A stretch of 27,530 nucleotides of DNA from Ekhidna sp. (lineage in GTDB: Bacteria; Bacteroidota; Bacteroidia; Cytophagales; Cyclobacteriaceae): positions 1 to 27,530 of the forward strand of contig JABSPG010000012.1 in assembly GCA_013214445.1 (NCBI GenBank), read 5' to 3'. The stretch's first letter is position 1. Each line of letters begins with the position of its first letter. The notes beneath the pieces are model-generated. The model was not told the DNA's origin. It worked only from the letters and a program-made list of their open reading frames with translations, and made no database searches. The position numbers were made by a program, and so were the translations under genes. Of the stretch, positions 7,102-14,933 are shown in pieces.

Positions 7102-8445
7102 ATGCGAAAACTCTTTTTCGGACTAACTATCTTATTTGCTAGCATCTCTTTGAGCCAAGAAGCAAAATCACTTACTCTTGATGAATGTATAGCAGTAGCA
7201 TTGGATAATAATATTGATGTTAAGAGAGCTCGGAATGGCGAAATCATTGCAAGGGCGAATCGCTTTCAGGCAATGATGAATTTTTTGCCAACGCTCAGTG
7301 CAAGAATCAACTATGACTTCTTTTTCGGGACTTTCTTCGATACCAATGCTGCAAGACAGGTATCCGAGACAACCAATAGCTCAAACCCAAACGTTTCCAC
7401 AAGTGCAGTTCTATGGAACGGATTTGCGAATCAATACAATCTAAAGCAGCGTATGCATGAGCAAAAAGCGGCCAGCGCGGGTGTGGATGATGCGAATTTG
7501 AATGTGCAAGCCAACATCATGACTTTCTATCTCAATGCAGTTTTGAGTATTGAAAATTTGAGAATCGCTGAAGAACGAGTGGATCTGCTAGAAAAACAGC
7601 TTGACAGAGAAGAAAAGCGATTGACCGTGGGAGTTGGAAACTTGAATGATGTTTACAACTTTCGATCTCAAGTCGCAAACGAGAAATTGAATTTGGTTAC
7701 GGCACGGAATACAGTTGCATCTAGCAAGCTTGCTTTGATACAGGCCATGCAACTTGATCCGCAGGACAACTACGATATCATGCCAATTGATGTGGTGGAG
7801 AATGATTTATTGATCGATTTAGACCCTTTTGATCAGGTCTTGTCAGAGTCTTTAGGTTATAGTCCTACTATCATGCAAGCTGAAAGTAACCGTAAGGTCG
7901 CAAAATACTCAATGAAAGGGGCTTCTGCTGGTAGATTTCCTACGATATCCGCATTTGGTAGAATTGGATCAAATTTTTCATCAAATGGGGCTTTGGATCC
8001 AGAAACAGGAAACTTTATTGACAATGCTTCTTTCGCGGACCAGTTGCGGTTTAATGAGTTTGAGTACCTGGATTTTTCTCTCAGCATTCCGATATTCAAT
8101 AGATTCCAAGCAAGTAGAGACGTACAGGTGGCCAAGGTTGGTGTCTTAAATGCTGATTTAGACTATCAACAAGCGCAGAATACCATTACGAACATTGTCC
8201 AGCAAGCATATCTAGATATGGTTAACGCCCAGACAACATATCAATCAGCCAGTGAGAACTTGGATGCACAACAGTCGACATTCGATTTCATCAAAAAACG
8301 ATTTGAAACGGGTAATACAGACTTTTATTCCTATCAGGAGAGTTTAAATAACAAGAACAGAGCGGAATCACAATTGGTAAATGCTAAGTATACAATAGTT
8401 CTGCGGAAGCGAATTTTAGATCTTTATAGAGGTAAATCATCTTGA
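7102..8445 (+). CDS. TolC-family outer membrane efflux protein
   Basis: A 447-residue outer-membrane channel subunit. The signal peptide MRKLFFGLTILFASISLS is followed by SLTLDECIAVALDNNIDVKRARN, the standard TolC opening helix. The protein contains the two internal repeats of the family: the first has coiled-coil helices around 130-230 (AEERVDLLEKQLDREEKRLTVG and neighbours), the second repeats this late in the protein (FDFIKKRFETGNTDFYSYQESL, split in two helices, about 390-425). The aromatic strand segments around 60-110 and 285-330 would build the beta-barrel. It completes the plus-strand cassette and ends seven bases from the convergent gene at 8453, with no clear terminator between them. 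Confidence 0.92.
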   Translation: MRKLFFGLTILFASISLSQEAKSLTLDECIAVALDNNIDVKRARNGEIIARANRFQAMMNFLPTLSARINYDFFFGTFFDTNAARQVSETTNSSNPNVSTSAVLWNGFANQYNLKQRMHEQKAASAGVDDANLNVQANIMTFYLNAVLSIENLRIAEERVDLLEKQLDREEKRLTVGVGNLNDVYNFRSQVANEKLNLVTARNTVASSKLALIQAMQLDPQDNYDIMPIDVVENDLLIDLDPFDQVLSESLGYSPTIMQAESNRKVAKYSMKGASAGRFPTISAFGRIGSNFSSNGALDPETGNFIDNASFADQLRFNEFEYLDFSLSIPIFNRFQASRDVQVAKVGVLNADLDYQQAQNTITNIVQQAYLDMVNAQTTYQSASENLDAQQSTFDFIKKRFETGNTDFYSYQESLNNKNRAESQLVNAKYTIVLRKRILDLYRGKSS

Positions 8446-8452
8446 TAGCCAG

Positions 8453-9235
8453 CTAGTTCTGAGGCATAATCTTTATGATGTTTTCTTCTATAACACCTAG
8501 AGAATTTGATAATTTAAAAGCAATAGAACCCTTATTGATTGATTTTGCATGTATCTTACTTCCAGAAAGTAAGTCCAAAGTGATAAGTTCCCTCTCAGTC
8601 GTCACAAGCAATTCTTGATTTCTGATCTGAAAAGAATTGATTCCAGGTAAAGAGATCCGATACAATTCACCTCCAAACTGATCTAAGGCAATTAGTTGTT
8701 TACGGTTTGAAATGAGCAGCAGGTTTTGATAAGCTTGCATTTTGGTTAGCGAGTCACCTAGATTCATTTGCAACTCAAGTACCAATACCATGCGTTGAGG
8801 ATTTATTTTTTTCAATCTTTGAGGATTGTTTTCAATGATCCAGAGGTCCCCGTCAGGCGCTGGGCAGGCGAGCATTCCAAACTGTATATTCAGGTCTCTT
8901 AAATGATAAATTTTGGGAACAGATGAAAATCGATCTAGGATCACAACCTGTTGATTATCAAAGTAAAACAGGAAAGGCCTAAGTGTATTCTGAACATCTA
9001 TTAGGGTAATAGATGACTTGTTTGGTAGTGCGTAGTTTTCTAATAGATTCCCTACTTCATCATATTTTGTCAAGCTCCCATCCGTAAATCCTAGATAGAA
9101 ATTGTCATTGTTATCTACACTGTATGCAGCAACGGTCTTTTGAAGCTGATTTTTTTTTGTTGGAGTCTGGGAGATCGCAAAATTCCCGAAGATCAGCAGT
9201 AGGCTAAGGTTCAAAATGTTGAAGTTTCGCTTCAT
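8453..9235 (-). CDS. Secreted protein of unknown function, beta-propeller-like
   Basis: 260 residues, not recognised. The start used is the ATG at 9235, giving a normal signal peptide (MKRNFNILNLSLLLIFGNFAIS, described to residue 20, cleavage near Q23); the only longer option begins with TTG at 9244. The mature part shows repeated short beta-strand units of the type DG-L-x-x-Y-D/N-x-x-G (for example GFTDGSLTKYDEVGNLLENY, DGDLWIIENNPQRLKKIN and LIALDQFGGELYRISLPG), suggesting a single-sheeted beta-propeller similar to PQQ-like or NHL-like repeat proteins. The gene overlaps the end of the lpxH-like gene by 32 bases, so the two are coupled. Location would be periplasm or cell surface. No catalytic residues can be named. 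Confidence 0.75.
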   Translation of the reverse strand: MKRNFNILNLSLLLIFGNFAISQTPTKKNQLQKTVAAYSVDNNDNFYLGFTDGSLTKYDEVGNLLENYALPNKSSITLIDVQNTLRPFLFYFDNQQVVILDRFSSVPKIYHLRDLNIQFGMLACPAPDGDLWIIENNPQRLKKINPQRMVLVLELQMNLGDSLTKMQAYQNLLLISNRKQLIALDQFGGELYRISLPGINSFQIRNQELLVTTERELITLDLLSGSKIHAKSINKGSIAFKLSNSLGVIEENIIKIMPQN

Positions 9236-9992
9236 CACCGTCAAATACTAAGTAGTAACATTGGCTCACCCATTCTCCTAAGTTATAGTATTTGGAATTG
9301 GGGTCTACGTCCATCTCGAGAGGTAAATGTCTATGACCAAAAACATAGAAATCATGTTTCTGTTTTTTGTGTATACCTCTACAATACTTGAGTAGCGCCT
9401 CGTCTTCTCCCATAGAGGGTGTAGGTTCGGTTCCATTAATTTTTCTACTCCTATTGCTCCAAAACTTTGCGAGCCCCACACCTATATTTGGATGAATCCA
9501 GCCAAACAACCATTTGCAGATACGATTTGTGAAAATGACCTTTAATAACTTGTAGAAGTTGTCCCCGTCACCTAATCCATCACCATGGCCTAAGAAAAAT
9601 TTCTTTTGGTTAACATTTAAGACAGCCTGATGATCAATGATTGGGATACCCATTTCCGTAGGGAAATAGTCACCGTACCAAAGGTCATGATTGCCTTTAA
9701 AGATTATGATCTCAATTCCTTGGTCTCTTAGATCTGCCAGTGTACCCAAAAACCTTACTTGTCCCTTAGGGACGGTGGACTGGTACTCAAACCAGAAGTC
9801 GAAGATGTCGCCTAACAAAAAAATAGCTGCAGCATCTTTTGAAATGTACTGCAGCCATTTTATTACTTTTTTTTCACGCTTAATGCTTTCTCGATGACTA
9901 GGAGCACCAAGGTGAAAGTCACTGGCAAAGTAGATTTTTTTGTCTTTAGGCAGCTTTCCTAAAGAGCTTAGAAGCTCTGGTACTGCCTTCAT
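9204..9992 (-). CDS. lpxH: UDP-2,3-diacylglucosamine hydrolase, LpxH-like metallophosphoesterase
   Basis: A 262-residue calcineurin-fold phosphoesterase. The metal-binding motifs appear in order: DFH (D25, H27), GDIFDFW (D62), GNHD (100-103), H136 in HGDGLGDGD, and GHRH (219-222). The HGDG element and the FDFWFEY run after the second motif are typical of the LpxH branch, which cleaves UDP-2,3-diacylglucosamine to lipid X and UMP in lipid A synthesis at the cytoplasmic face of the inner membrane. Bacteroidota enzymes of this kind are often annotated simply as UDP-2,3-diacylglucosamine diphosphatase. It starts two bases after the ftsH stop codon; in enteric bacteria FtsH degrades LpxC, so linkage of ftsH with a lipid A gene is suggestive. 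Confidence 0.85.
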   Translation of the reverse strand: MKAVPELLSSLGKLPKDKKIYFASDFHLGAPSHRESIKREKKVIKWLQYISKDAAAIFLLGDIFDFWFEYQSTVPKGQVRFLGTLADLRDQGIEIIIFKGNHDLWYGDYFPTEMGIPIIDHQAVLNVNQKKFFLGHGDGLGDGDNFYKLLKVIFTNRICKWLFGWIHPNIGVGLAKFWSNRSRKINGTEPTPSMGEDEALLKYCRGIHKKQKHDFYVFGHRHLPLEMDVDPNSKYYNLGEWVSQCYYLVFDGDEAKLQHFEP

Positions 9993-9994
9993 TT

Positions 9995-12061
9995 CTATTT
10001 ATTGTCTTCTACTTCGGTTGTAGATTCTTCTTTTTCTACCTCTTTTTTTACATCATCCTTGACCTTTTCTAAGTCTTCTGACTTATCAGTATCCTCTTTC
10101 ACCTCTTCCTGATCGGCAGTCCCATTCGTAAACGCGTCATAAGTGGTCTGAGTCTTAAAAGGTCTTTTGCCTATAAGCCCTTCCAAGTCAGATTGAAAAA
10201 TGATTTCTCTCTTCAGCAGCTCTTGAGCCAGGATTTCAAGCTCATTCTTTTTTGATAACAAAAGCTTTTTAGTTCTATCGTAAGCTGTATCGATCAGAGC
10301 CTTGACTTCTTTATCAATCAATTCCGCTGTTGCGTCTGAATATGGCTTTGTAAAGTTGTAATCAGACTGCTTGGAATCGTAGAAAGAAACATTACCAATC
10401 TTTTCGTTCATACCATATACTGTCACTATGCTATAAGCCACTTTGGTGATTCTTTCAAGATCACTAAGTGCCCCAGTCGAGATCTTTCCAAAAATGATGT
10501 CCTCAGCGACTCTCCCTCCAAGAGCCATGCACATTTCGTCCATTAGCTGCTCAGTTTGATATAAGAACTGTTCTTTGGGGAGGTATTGGGCATATCCAAG
10601 CGCAGCAACTCCTCTTGGCACAATACTTACCTTGACCAAAGGATCAGCGTGCTCTAAAAACCAACCTGCAACGGCGTGACCTGCCTCATGGTATGCGACA
10701 ATTTCTTTCTCTTCAGGAGAAATAATCTTGTTCTTTTTCTCAAGACCCCCGATTACACGATCGATTGCATCTTGAAAATCTGTCATATCAACCTTTTTCT
10801 TGTCTTTCCTAGCTGCAATTAGGGCAGCTTCGTTACAGACGTTGGCAATCTCCGCACCTGCGAATCCAGGTGTTTGCGCGGAAAGCTTTCGAGTGTCTAC
10901 ATCTTTTGCCAACTGTATTGGCTTGATGTGTACTTTAAAAATTGCTTCTCTACCAACTATGTCCGGTTTATCAATACTTATTTGTCTGTCAAATCGACCA
11001 GGTCTCAAAAGCGCTGAGTCTAATACGTCAGGTCTGTTTGTTGCAGCAAGAATGATCACTCCTACGTCAGTGGAGAATCCATCCATCTCCACCAAAAGTG
11101 AGTTGAGTGTGTTTTCTCTCTCATCATTAGATCCTGGCATTTGTCCTCGACCTCTCGACCTACCAATTGCGTCAATCTCATCGATGAATATAATGCAAGG
11201 TGCTTTCTCTTTTGCTTGCTTAAATAGATCTCTTACTCTCGCTGCTCCCACCCCTACAAACATTTCCACGAAATCTGATCCGGATAGGGTAAAGAATGGT
11301 ACTCCAGCTTCACCTGCGACTGCTTTTGCCAAAAGTGTTTTCCCTGTCCCCGGAGGGCCTACAAGCAAGGCACCTTTAGGAATCTTACCTCCAAGTTTGG
11401 TGAATTTTTCTGGGTTTCTAAGAAACTCTACAATCTCTCGTATTTCTTCCTTGGCCTCTTCTAATCCAGCGGCATCAGCGAATGTGATTTTTACTTTGTT
11501 TTGAGCGTCAAAAAGTGCTGCTCTAGACTTTCCAATGTTAAATATTTGACCGCCTGGACCACCGCCCCCAGTCATTCTTCTCATAAGGAACCAGAAACCA
11601 AAGATCAGTAAGATCAAAAATCCCCAATTGAAAAATATACTTGTGTAATCACTTCTATCTACGATTTCATAGTCAAATCGCTGATCTTCAGGGATATCAG
11701 CCATTAAGTCCTCGTAATCTCTAACAAATTTATCGACACTGACAATCTCTACCTTGTAGTGTGGGCCACTACCAGCATCCAGAATACTCCTATTTTGTTC
11801 AAGTTCGATCTTGTACTTTGTGTTGCTAAGTGCTTCTGGTTTGAGCGTAATTTCAATGTAGTCTTGATTTTTAATTAAAACTACTTTTTGTACGTCATTT
11901 GATTTTACCATTTTCTCAAATGACCTGAAAGTGGTGGTAACTCCTCCTCCTTCATTTGAAAACAATGTTAAACCGATAACTAGTGCTAAAAGCCCACCAA
12001 TTAACCATCCTTGAAATCCAGGACGCGGTTTTGGTAAATCGTTTCTTTTTTTATCTGGCAT
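9995..12061 (-). CDS. ftsH: ATP-dependent zinc metalloprotease FtsH
   Basis: A 688-residue membrane-anchored AAA+ protease that degrades misfolded membrane proteins and selected regulators. Two membrane segments (about 19-35 and 143-160) bracket a periplasmic domain of about 105 residues. Then come Walker A GPPGTGKT (235-242), Walker B FIDE (292-295), the second region of homology (TNRPDVLDSALLRPGRFDR, 341-359) and the zinc site HEAGH (458-462), with a later STGALSDLERIT supplying the third ligand. The C-terminal 45 residues are very acidic and lysine-rich, as in many Bacteroidota. An AGGAG-like sequence (minus strand, 12076-12072) lies ten bases before the ATG, unusual here since most genes in the window lack one. 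It follows rsfS by 50 bases and is co-oriented with lpxH. Confidence 0.97.
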   Translation of the reverse strand: MPDKKRNDLPKPRPGFQGWLIGGLLALVIGLTLFSNEGGGVTTTFRSFEKMVKSNDVQKVVLIKNQDYIEITLKPEALSNTKYKIELEQNRSILDAGSGPHYKVEIVSVDKFVRDYEDLMADIPEDQRFDYEIVDRSDYTSIFFNWGFLILLIFGFWFLMRRMTGGGGPGGQIFNIGKSRAALFDAQNKVKITFADAAGLEEAKEEIREIVEFLRNPEKFTKLGGKIPKGALLVGPPGTGKTLLAKAVAGEAGVPFFTLSGSDFVEMFVGVGAARVRDLFKQAKEKAPCIIFIDEIDAIGRSRGRGQMPGSNDERENTLNSLLVEMDGFSTDVGVIILAATNRPDVLDSALLRPGRFDRQISIDKPDIVGREAIFKVHIKPIQLAKDVDTRKLSAQTPGFAGAEIANVCNEAALIAARKDKKKVDMTDFQDAIDRVIGGLEKKNKIISPEEKEIVAYHEAGHAVAGWFLEHADPLVKVSIVPRGVAALGYAQYLPKEQFLYQTEQLMDEMCMALGGRVAEDIIFGKISTGALSDLERITKVAYSIVTVYGMNEKIGNVSFYDSKQSDYNFTKPYSDATAELIDKEVKALIDTAYDRTKKLLLSKKNELEILAQELLKREIIFQSDLEGLIGKRPFKTQTTYDAFTNGTADQEEVKEDTDKSEDLEKVKDDVKKEVEKEESTTEVEDNK

Positions 12062-12111
12062 GTTAATATTTCTCCTGTAAAAATCTGTTTAGCTAACGAT
12101 GTGTAGGTGCA

Positions 12112-12489
12112 TTAGTTTTCGTCGACGAGAATAACCTTAGCGTCTCCCCATAATTCCTCCAAACCGTAAAAAGTTCTTTTTTCTTTATTAAAAATGTGAG
12201 CAACTACATCCACATAATCTAATAGGATCCATTCTTTGTTTTGTTGTCCTTCTCTTTTCCAAGGATTTTGTTTTGAATGCTTGTGGATTTGCTCCTCGAT
12301 TGATTCAGAAATTGCATCTATTTGTGTATCCGAATTCCCACTACATATAACAAAGTAATCAGCTATTGCATGTTTTACTTCTCGAAGATCCATCACTACG
12401 ACATCATGCGCTTTCTTTTCGAGCATTCCATCAACCACCCATCTGCTGAGCACTTCTGAACTGATGTCTTTTGCTACTTCCTCACTCAC
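12112..12489 (-). CDS. rsfS: Ribosome silencing factor RsfS
   Basis: A 125-residue member of the RsfS/Iojap family, which binds ribosomal protein L14 and blocks 30S-50S joining in starvation. Typical segments are present: GMLEKKAHDVVVMDLREV, ADYFVICSGNSDTQIDAI, PWKREGQQNKEWILLDYVDV and FYGLEELWGDA. The start is GTG at 12489. An in-frame TAA sits immediately before it, and the first in-frame ATG would remove the conserved first helix, so GTG is well supported. It is the first gene of the rsfS, ftsH, lpxH-like run and is divergent from birA with only 44 bases between them, so their promoters must overlap. Confidence 0.94.
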   Translation of the reverse strand: MSEEVAKDISSEVLSRWVVDGMLEKKAHDVVVMDLREVKHAIADYFVICSGNSDTQIDAISESIEEQIHKHSKQNPWKREGQQNKEWILLDYVDVVAHIFNKEKRTFYGLEELWGDAKVILVDEN

Positions 12490-12533
12490 TTATAGATTAC
12501 CATTAAATTTATTGCGAAGTTACACTAAAACTA

Positions 12534-13292
12534 GTGCATAAAATCTTTGCCAAACCGTCATTTCTAGGGAAAAAAGTAGTTTTTCTGCCACAATGTCATT
12601 CAACTAATGACGAACTACTTGCTTTGTCAAAAGCGGGTGATCTACCCGAAGGCATGGTCCTTTACACGAATGATCAGCAAAGGGGGAAAGGTCAAAGGGG
12701 AAATATTTGGCTCAGCGAACCTGGAAAGAACATCACTATGTCACTTTTCCTAAGACCTAAATTCTTAAAAATTTCTAACCAGCACTATCTGAATTTAATT
12801 GTCGGGTTGGGCATAGTAGACACCATTGCAGCTTATCTCAGTACTCCAGCAACTCTAAAATGGCCCAATGATGTATACGTCGACTCCCGCAAGATTTCTG
12901 GGGTGTTGATTGAAAACACCATTCGAGGTGGATTTTTAGAATCTTCGATTGTGGGGATTGGAATGAATGTAAATCAAAGAGCTTTTAGCTTACCAATCGC
13001 AACATCAATTAGCCTGGAGAGTGGAGTCAAAAGTGATCTTATGAAGGTCATTGAATCACTTTTGTTAAATATCGAAAAATGGTATTTACTTCTCAAAGCT
13101 GGGAGAACCGAGCAAATTCTAAATGTGTATCACGAAACGTTGATGTGGAGAGGAGAGAAGAGAGTCTTTCAATCAGGGTCAAATGAGTTTGTGGGACAAA
13201 TACTTGGCATTCATTCAGATGGTCGTTTGAAAATGTTGGTTAATGATTCGGAGAGACTTTTTGGTCTAAAAGAAATTGAATTCGTTGGCTAG
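12534..13292 (+). CDS. birA: Biotin--[acetyl-CoA carboxylase] ligase (BirA, single-domain type)
   Basis: A 252-residue biotin protein ligase that makes biotinyl-AMP and attaches biotin to the lysine of carrier proteins such as the one at 18460-18954. The ATP/biotin loop QRGKGQRGN is at 49-57, then KWPNDVYV (109-116) and K120 in the SRKISGVLIEN segment; SIVGIGMNVNQ follows. It lacks the N-terminal helix-turn-helix of the E. coli repressor-enzyme, so it should be enzyme only. The start is GTG at 12534: the frame is closed by TAA at 12504, and no ATG precedes the conserved STND motif. The two divergent genes here both use GTG. Confidence 0.92.
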   Translation: MHKIFAKPSFLGKKVVFLPQCHSTNDELLALSKAGDLPEGMVLYTNDQQRGKGQRGNIWLSEPGKNITMSLFLRPKFLKISNQHYLNLIVGLGIVDTIAAYLSTPATLKWPNDVYVDSRKISGVLIENTIRGGFLESSIVGIGMNVNQRAFSLPIATSISLESGVKSDLMKVIESLLLNIEKWYLLLKAGRTEQILNVYHETLMWRGEKRVFQSGSNEFVGQILGIHSDGRLKMLVNDSERLFGLKEIEFVG

Positions 13293-13312
13293 AGAGTATA
13301 CAACTTAGACAT

Positions 13313-13348
13313 TTTGGAGCCGAAATGGCTCATGATAGTGTATTTTTG
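13313..13348 (+). promoter_or_regulatory. Promoter of ahcY (Bacteroidota type)
   Basis: The -7 box TATTTTTG (13341-13348) matches TAnnTTTG and continues as CAGTCC, as at the tRNA-Trp promoter. The nearest TTTG (13313-13316) is 24 bases upstream, slightly too far. A small stem GAGCC/GGCTC (13317-13331) lies between. Transcription would start near 13355, about 30 bases before the ATG. Confidence 0.5.
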
Positions 13349-13385
13349 CAGTCCAAAAAAAAAGAGGTAGATAATTTTCATCAAA

Positions 13386-14692
13386 ATGAATGTAACAACA
13401 GAGAAATTCAAAGTAAAAGACATAGCCTTAGCGGATTGGGGTAGAAAAGAGATCGAGTTGGCAGAGGCTGAGATGCCAGGGCTAATGGCATTAAGGGAGG
13501 AGTATGGAAAAGTAAGCCACTTGCTGGAGCTAGAATAGCAGGTTGTTTGCATATGACTATTCAAACTGCCGTACTTATCGAGACACTTGTAGAGCTTGGG
13601 GCTGATGTTACTTGGTCTTCATGCAATATTTTTTCAACTCAAGATCACGCCGCTGCGGCAATTGCAAAGGCTGGTATTCCGGTATATGCATGGAAGGGCA
13701 TGAACGATGAAGAGTTTGACTGGTGCATTGAGCAGACCTTATTTGCATTTGAGGATGGTAAACCATTAAACATGATTCTTGATGATGGTGGTGACCTAAC
13801 AAATATGGTATTTGACAAATATCCCGAGCTGGTAAATGATATCAAAGGGTTGTCAGAAGAAACGACTACAGGAGTTCATAGGCTGTATGAAAGAATGAAA
13901 AATGGCACACTTCCAATGCCTGCTATAAACGTCAATGACTCAGTTACTAAGTCTAAGTTTGACAACAAGTACGGTTGTAAAGAGTCCTTGGTTGATGCGA
14001 TTAGAAGAGCTACTGATATTATGCTTGCTGGAAAGGTTGCAGTTGTCGCAGGTTATGGAGATGTAGGTAAAGGTTCTGCGGCCTCATTGAGAGGAGCAGG
14101 CGTTAGAGTGATTGTGACAGAGATCGATCCGATATGTGCTTTGCAGGCTGCTATGGATGGATACGAAGTGAAGAAGATGTCTGATGCTGTCAAGAGAGCA
14201 GATATTATCGTGACAGCTACAGGCAATAAAGACATCATCAAAGGAGCGCACTTTGAAAGCATGAAAGACAAAGCAATCGTGTGTAATATTGGACACTTTG
14301 ATAATGAAATTGACATGGCTTGGTTGAAGCAGAACCATGGTGATTCTCATTTGGAAATTAAACCTCAGGTAGATCTTTATAATGTGAATGGTCAAGATAT
14401 CATTGTATTAGCTGAAGGCAGACTTGTTAACCTTGGCTGTGCTACGGGACATCCATCGTTTGTTATGTCCAACTCATTTACTAACCAGACACTTGCTCAG
14501 ATAGAATTGTGGGAGAATCACGAAAAATATGATAATGCTGTTTACATGCTTCCAAAGCACTTAGATGAGAAAGTTGCAGCATTACATTTAGCAAAAATCG
14601 GGGTAGAATTAGATACGCTTTCAGAAGATCAAGCGGATTATATTGGTGTCGAAGTGGCAGGACCATTTAAGCCCGAGTATTACAGGTACTAA
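13386..14692 (+). CDS. ahcY: Adenosylhomocysteinase, reading frame interrupted by a one-base shift
   Basis: S-adenosyl-L-homocysteine hydrolase splits SAH to adenosine and homocysteine in the methyl cycle. The ATG at 13386 begins MNVTTEKFKVKDIALADWG and reads through EEYGK, then enters the wrong frame and stops at 13536-13538 (50 codons). If the A at 13511 is read twice, the frame continues EEYGKSKPLAGARIAGCLHM with no gap relative to the family, and runs to 14692, giving 435 residues, the usual length. Conserved parts include HMTIQT, CNIFSTQDHAAAAIA, the NAD site GYGDVGKGSA, GHFDNEID and the C-terminal KPEYYRY. The two open frames are 13386-13538 and one open up to 14692 (first candidate start TTG 13547). 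The damage is one missing A in the run at 13508-13511: sequencing error, recent mutation or -1 frameshifting. Confidence 0.9.
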
Positions 14693-14713
14693 CAAATAAT
14701 TTCATGGTATGCT

Positions 14714-14741
14714 AAGGCGCTCTAGAAGAGCGCCTTTTTTG
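14714..14741 (+). terminator. Rho-independent terminator after ahcY
   Basis: A 10-bp stem (AAGGCGCTCT at 14714-14723, AGAGCGCCTT at 14727-14736) with a three-base loop is followed by further T. It lies 22 bases after the ahcY stop. The rest of the gap up to 14867 shows nothing recognisable. Confidence 0.9.
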
Positions 14742-14867
14742 TTGGCTCACTGTCTGATTGTCATGTTTCTATCATTGGCAGGATTTTAGTAGATTATGTT
14801 CAATAAATCATAGAATCGGATTAAACAAAGTCCGTTTTAGTTGGTTAATTTTTAGAAAAATATTCAG

Positions 14868-14892
14868 CTTATTTAAAACCAGTCTAAATAAG
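14868..14892. promoter_or_regulatory. Inverted repeat upstream of the ECF sigma gene
   Basis: CTTATTTA (14868-14875) and TAAATAAG (14885-14892) form perfect 8-base arms spaced by nine bases. A+T-rich and without a T run, it looks more like a protein-binding site than a terminator. Function is inferred from position only. Confidence 0.3.
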
Positions 14893-14904
14893 TAACGTAT
14901 ATTG

Positions 14905-14916
14905 ATGTATATACAT
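14905..14916. promoter_or_regulatory. 12-bp perfect palindrome before the ECF sigma gene
   Basis: ATGTATATACAT is a perfect palindrome 17 bases before the sigma factor ATG. It may be an operator or only A+T-rich chance symmetry. Confidence 0.25.
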
Positions 14917-14933
14917 ATAAAAACACAACGTCC

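Noticed and set aside
435..8445. The two export cassettes as a tandem or inverted duplication
   Set aside because: The two adaptors and the two ATPases belong to different subfamilies and differ in length and domain make-up; only the TolC proteins are broadly alike.
10800..11504. A 234-codon plus-strand ORF opposite ftsH
   Set aside because: It is antisense to the most conserved AAA+ core of ftsH, has no recognisable domain, and reflects codon bias of the real gene.
13289..13564. A 91-codon minus-strand ORF at the 5' end of ahcY
   Set aside because: It lies opposite the true N-terminal part of ahcY and only appears open because the plus-strand gene there is split by the frameshift.
13386..14692. 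ahcY as two independent genes or a true pseudogene
   Set aside because: The two pieces join with no missing or extra residue when one A is restored, and no other damage is seen, so a single gene with a one-base indel is the better reading.
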